Source of the DNA: Acinetobacter calcoaceticus
GTDB taxonomy: Bacteria; Pseudomonadota; Gammaproteobacteria; Pseudomonadales; Moraxellaceae
Direction: 5' to 3'
Assembly: GCF_016508255.1 (NCBI RefSeq)
Contig: NZ_JADVKT010000002.1
Coordinates: forward strand, 372,001-436,000
Length of the DNA stretch: 64,000 bases
This document shows positions 61,866 through 64,000 of the stretch, piece by piece (the stretch's first letter is position 1; each line of letters begins with the position of its first letter). The notes under the pieces are model-generated. The model made no database searches. It was not told the origin of the DNA and was given only the letters and a program-made list of their open reading frames with translations. A program made the translations under genes and the position numbers.

Positions 61866-63303
61866 GACGGTTCTCCCCAGAATTTTGTTTGCTGTCAATG
61901 TTTTCATCGACTGCACTGAGCGGACGCATTGGTGTTTTAAAATGTCCAACACCACCAGACTCGATATTTGGCGTATCGATAAAAGATGGGCCTTTGTTAA
62001 TCAATTTTAAGGTGTAGTAGATACCGCTGCCAAAAACGATGGTGTACACCACAACAAAAATAAAGAGACTCAGTCCGACTTGATCTGCCGACACTGTATG
62101 AGATAACCCATCTTTAGTACGCAGGATGCCATATACAACCCATGGTTGGCGGCCTACTTCAGTCGTTACCCAACCTGCAAGCATTGCGACATAACCCGAT
62201 GGTCCCATTACTAAAGCAAATTTATGGAACCATGAAGTTTCATAAAGTTTTCCACTTTTACGTAGCCAAAGGGCAATTAAAGACAGTGTGACCATGAGTA
62301 CACCAAGCCCGACCATCACACGGAAACTCCAGAAAACGATGGTTGAGTTTGGTCGATCTTCAGGTGCGAAATCTTTTAAACCCGTGACTTGACCATCTAA
62401 ACTGTGCGTTAAAATTAAGCTGCCTAAGTAAGGAACACCCACTTCGAAGTGGTTACGTTCTTCATTCATATCTGGAATTGCGAATAGCAACAGTGGCATA
62501 GGTTCATTATGATTCGTTTCCCAGTGACCTTCCATTGCTGCAAGTTTGGCAGGTTGATGTTCACGAGTATTCAAACCATGGTTATCGCCAATAACTACTT
62601 GTAGACATGAAGTCACAAGCACCATCCATAAACCCATCGAAAACGATTTTTTGACCAATTCATCACGACGGCCTTTTACCAAGTGCCATGCAGATGTACC
62701 AACAACTAACAAAGATGAAACTAAGAAGGCTGCAGCACCCATGTGGGCAAAGCGGTACGGGAAGGATGGGTTAAAAACAATAGCAAACCAGTCTTTTGGC
62801 ACAATAATGCCGTTTTCTATAGCAAAGCCTTGAGGTGTCTGCATCCAGCTATTGGAAGATAAAATCCAGAACATGGAAATACAGGTACCAATTGCAACCA
62901 TGAGTGTGGCAAAGAAATGGGCTCTGGGACCGACACGTCCCCAACCAAACAACATGATTCCTAAGAAACCAGCTTCTAAAAAGAAGGCACTCAAGACTTC
63001 ATAGGTAAGTAACGGACCAGTAATACTGCCGGCAATACGAGAAAATTCACTCCAGTTGGTACCGAACTGATAACTCATGACTACGCCCGAGACAACACCC
63101 ATACCAAAGGCAACTGCAAAGATCTTGATCCAGTATTTAAATAGATCTTTATAAATTGGGTTTTGCGTTCTTAACCACTTCCACTCTAAAACTGCTAAAA
63201 AGCAGGCAAGACCGATCGAGGTAGCCGGAAAAATAATGTGGAAAGATACTGTGAAAGCAAATTGTATTCGCGCTAATTCTAGAGCGGTTAGACCGAGGCT
63301 CAT
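61858..63303 (-). CDS. cydA: cytochrome bd-type ubiquinol oxidase subunit I
   Basis: The 481-residue haem-bearing subunit has His22 (FTVSFHIIFPATS) as the b595 ligand, RFAHMGAAAFLVSS with a conserved haem His, the short Q-loop NTREHQPAKLAAMEGHWET and GRQPWVVYG. The short Q-loop and length fit the cyanide-insensitive (CioA) class rather than E. coli CydA. It is first in the operon with cydB and the small subunit. GGGGGAAAG precedes the ATG. Confidence 0.95.
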   Translation of the reverse strand: MSLGLTALELARIQFAFTVSFHIIFPATSIGLACFLAVLEWKWLRTQNPIYKDLFKYWIKIFAVAFGMGVVSGVVMSYQFGTNWSEFSRIAGSITGPLLTYEVLSAFFLEAGFLGIMLFGWGRVGPRAHFFATLMVAIGTCISMFWILSSNSWMQTPQGFAIENGIIVPKDWFAIVFNPSFPYRFAHMGAAAFLVSSLLVVGTSAWHLVKGRRDELVKKSFSMGLWMVLVTSCLQVVIGDNHGLNTREHQPAKLAAMEGHWETNHNEPMPLLLFAIPDMNEERNHFEVGVPYLGSLILTHSLDGQVTGLKDFAPEDRPNSTIVFWSFRVMVGLGVLMVTLSLIALWLRKSGKLYETSWFHKFALVMGPSGYVAMLAGWVTTEVGRQPWVVYGILRTKDGLSHTVSADQVGLSLFIFVVVYTIVFGSGIYYTLKLINKGPSFIDTPNIESGGVGHFKTPMRPLSAVDENIDSKQNSGENRHD

Positions 63304-64000
63304 AAACTTTCCCCCTGTGAACTAGCTGATGATGATGGATTGTGTTAAATGCTTAAATTCAGATGAAAAAACATTTTGACCATTAGACTTGCCGATGTGA
63401 TGAGTATTCTTAGCAAGTAAAATGCCAAATGTTGAAATCAATGTAATTGATTGATATTTCAAGAGAATAGAATGGTTAATTGTTTTTAATCTGTTAACAA
63501 AGTTTAGGCTTGATGTTGCATTTGTAAAAAAGCATGTTGCACTGAAACATTGATGAAATATCTGTTGGTACATATAAGTACGTTTCATGAAAACTACCTA
63601 CCTTAAGAAGTTTTCTTAATCATGCACTCACTGTTTTTGTATATGTAGATACAGAAATTTTTTATAAAACTATAACAGTTTGAAGCAAATATGATGGGTG
63701 CTATAGTTTTTTTTCAATTATCTGTAGCTATATATCCAGCTATCTAACGTTCAAAATAAAAATGAACAAGATTTATGGATGACCAAAATCAACCTTCAAA
63801 AACAATGTGAATGCGACTTTGGACTTACCTATAAGCGCAGAATAAATTTCTTCTTTTCTATTCCCTTGTTGTTCTGTATGAGGTCTGGTTGTTGCATAGA
63901 TTATTAAAGACCTTGGTTTAAGTGTAGCTCTTCTCAAATAGCTTGGATGTTAAAAAATGTTTATTACTTCTCAACTCAATATCCTAAAGAAACTTATTAA
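63304..64000. other. non-coding region upstream of cydA
   Basis: No convincing gene is visible in these 697 bases on either strand. Features include AAAACTATA (63666-63674), inverted to TATAGTTTT (63702-63710) and followed by a T run, which could be a terminator or the end of a small RNA. The cydA promoter must lie in the first part; I do not find a clear Fnr-type TTGAT-N4-ATCAA site. Confidence 0.4.

Noticed and set aside
61866..61955. N-terminal extension of CydB
   Set aside because: The extension overlaps cydA, has no similarity to the family and the family start MIDLSLIW has the right position.
63322..63588. 88-codon minus-strand ORF upstream of cydA
   Set aside because: It has no domain, no good ribosome binding site and lies where the cydA leader and promoter should be.
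63779..63910. about 43-codon plus-strand ORF near the window end
   Set aside because: No ribosome binding site, no known motif; too short to support.

Overview
The window is chromosomal DNA of an Acinetobacter, most likely the A. baumannii/calcoaceticus complex. The base composition is AT-rich, and the strongest marker is a 203-residue UmuDAb whose cleavage site and catalytic residues (Ala83-Gly84, Ser119, Lys156) fall where they do in that Acinetobacter-specific SOS regulator. It sits beside a divergent ddrR and a palindromic operator. A DcaP-type porin, a family 2A encapsulin operon and an mdc/mad malonate locus fit the same assignment. I see no rRNA, tRNA, insertion sequence, integrase or CRISPR array. 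Most of the window looks like ordinary chromosome with many LysR-type regulators beside small metabolic clusters.

Layout. 1-6.4 kb: 3' part of an acyl-CoA synthetase, a methyltransferase, a DcaP-like porin, an SGNH esterase with a divergent LysR regulator, and two small membrane or lipoprotein genes. 6.4-9.6 kb: an AT-rich stretch with a probable C4-like structured RNA, a tiny lipoprotein, a hypothetical gene and two small hydrophilic proteins, one almost entirely Gln/Asn. 9.6-13.3 kb: a haem-oxygenase-like diiron protein directly upstream of a large-subunit catalase (katE). 13.3-14.5 kb: ddrR/umuDAb. 14.5-22.1 kb: LysE/Lrp pair, then an NCS1 permease divergent from an unusual sensor in which an NCS1 permease is fused to a histidine kinase and receiver, followed by a LuxR-type response regulator. 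22.1-26.6 kb: secreted hydrolase, cyclophilin-like protein, LysR, MFS, GNAT. 26.8-30.8 kb: polar amino-acid ABC transporter with two tandem binding lipoproteins. 31-33.3 kb: LysR/AlaX/LysE cassette lying between two directly repeated intergenic elements.

33.7-38.4 kb is the sulfur nanocompartment operon (minus strand): rhodanese, serine acetyltransferase, family 2A encapsulin shell and cysteine desulfurase cargo with a long disordered N-terminus. A perfect 10-bp inverted repeat lies just before the first gene. 38.6-50.4 kb: SDR/LysR, AraC/LysE/DUF2000, two glutathione transferases, cidR-lrgAB-like genes, a MocR regulator divergent from paiB-like and GNAT genes, and an MFS transporter. 50.8-58.1 kb: complete malonate catabolism operon mdcABCDEGH-madLM, followed by a convergent LysR regulator and a second MocR regulator. 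60.7-63.3 kb: cydAB bd-type oxidase with a 44-residue DUF2474-like small subunit.

The items most worth a second look are the permease-kinase fusion sensor, the encapsulin operon with its inverted repeat, the pair of dispersed repeats with a compensatory base change in their terminal stem, the C4-like RNA, the diiron gene next to katE, and a perfect 15-bp inverted repeat at 41945-41990.
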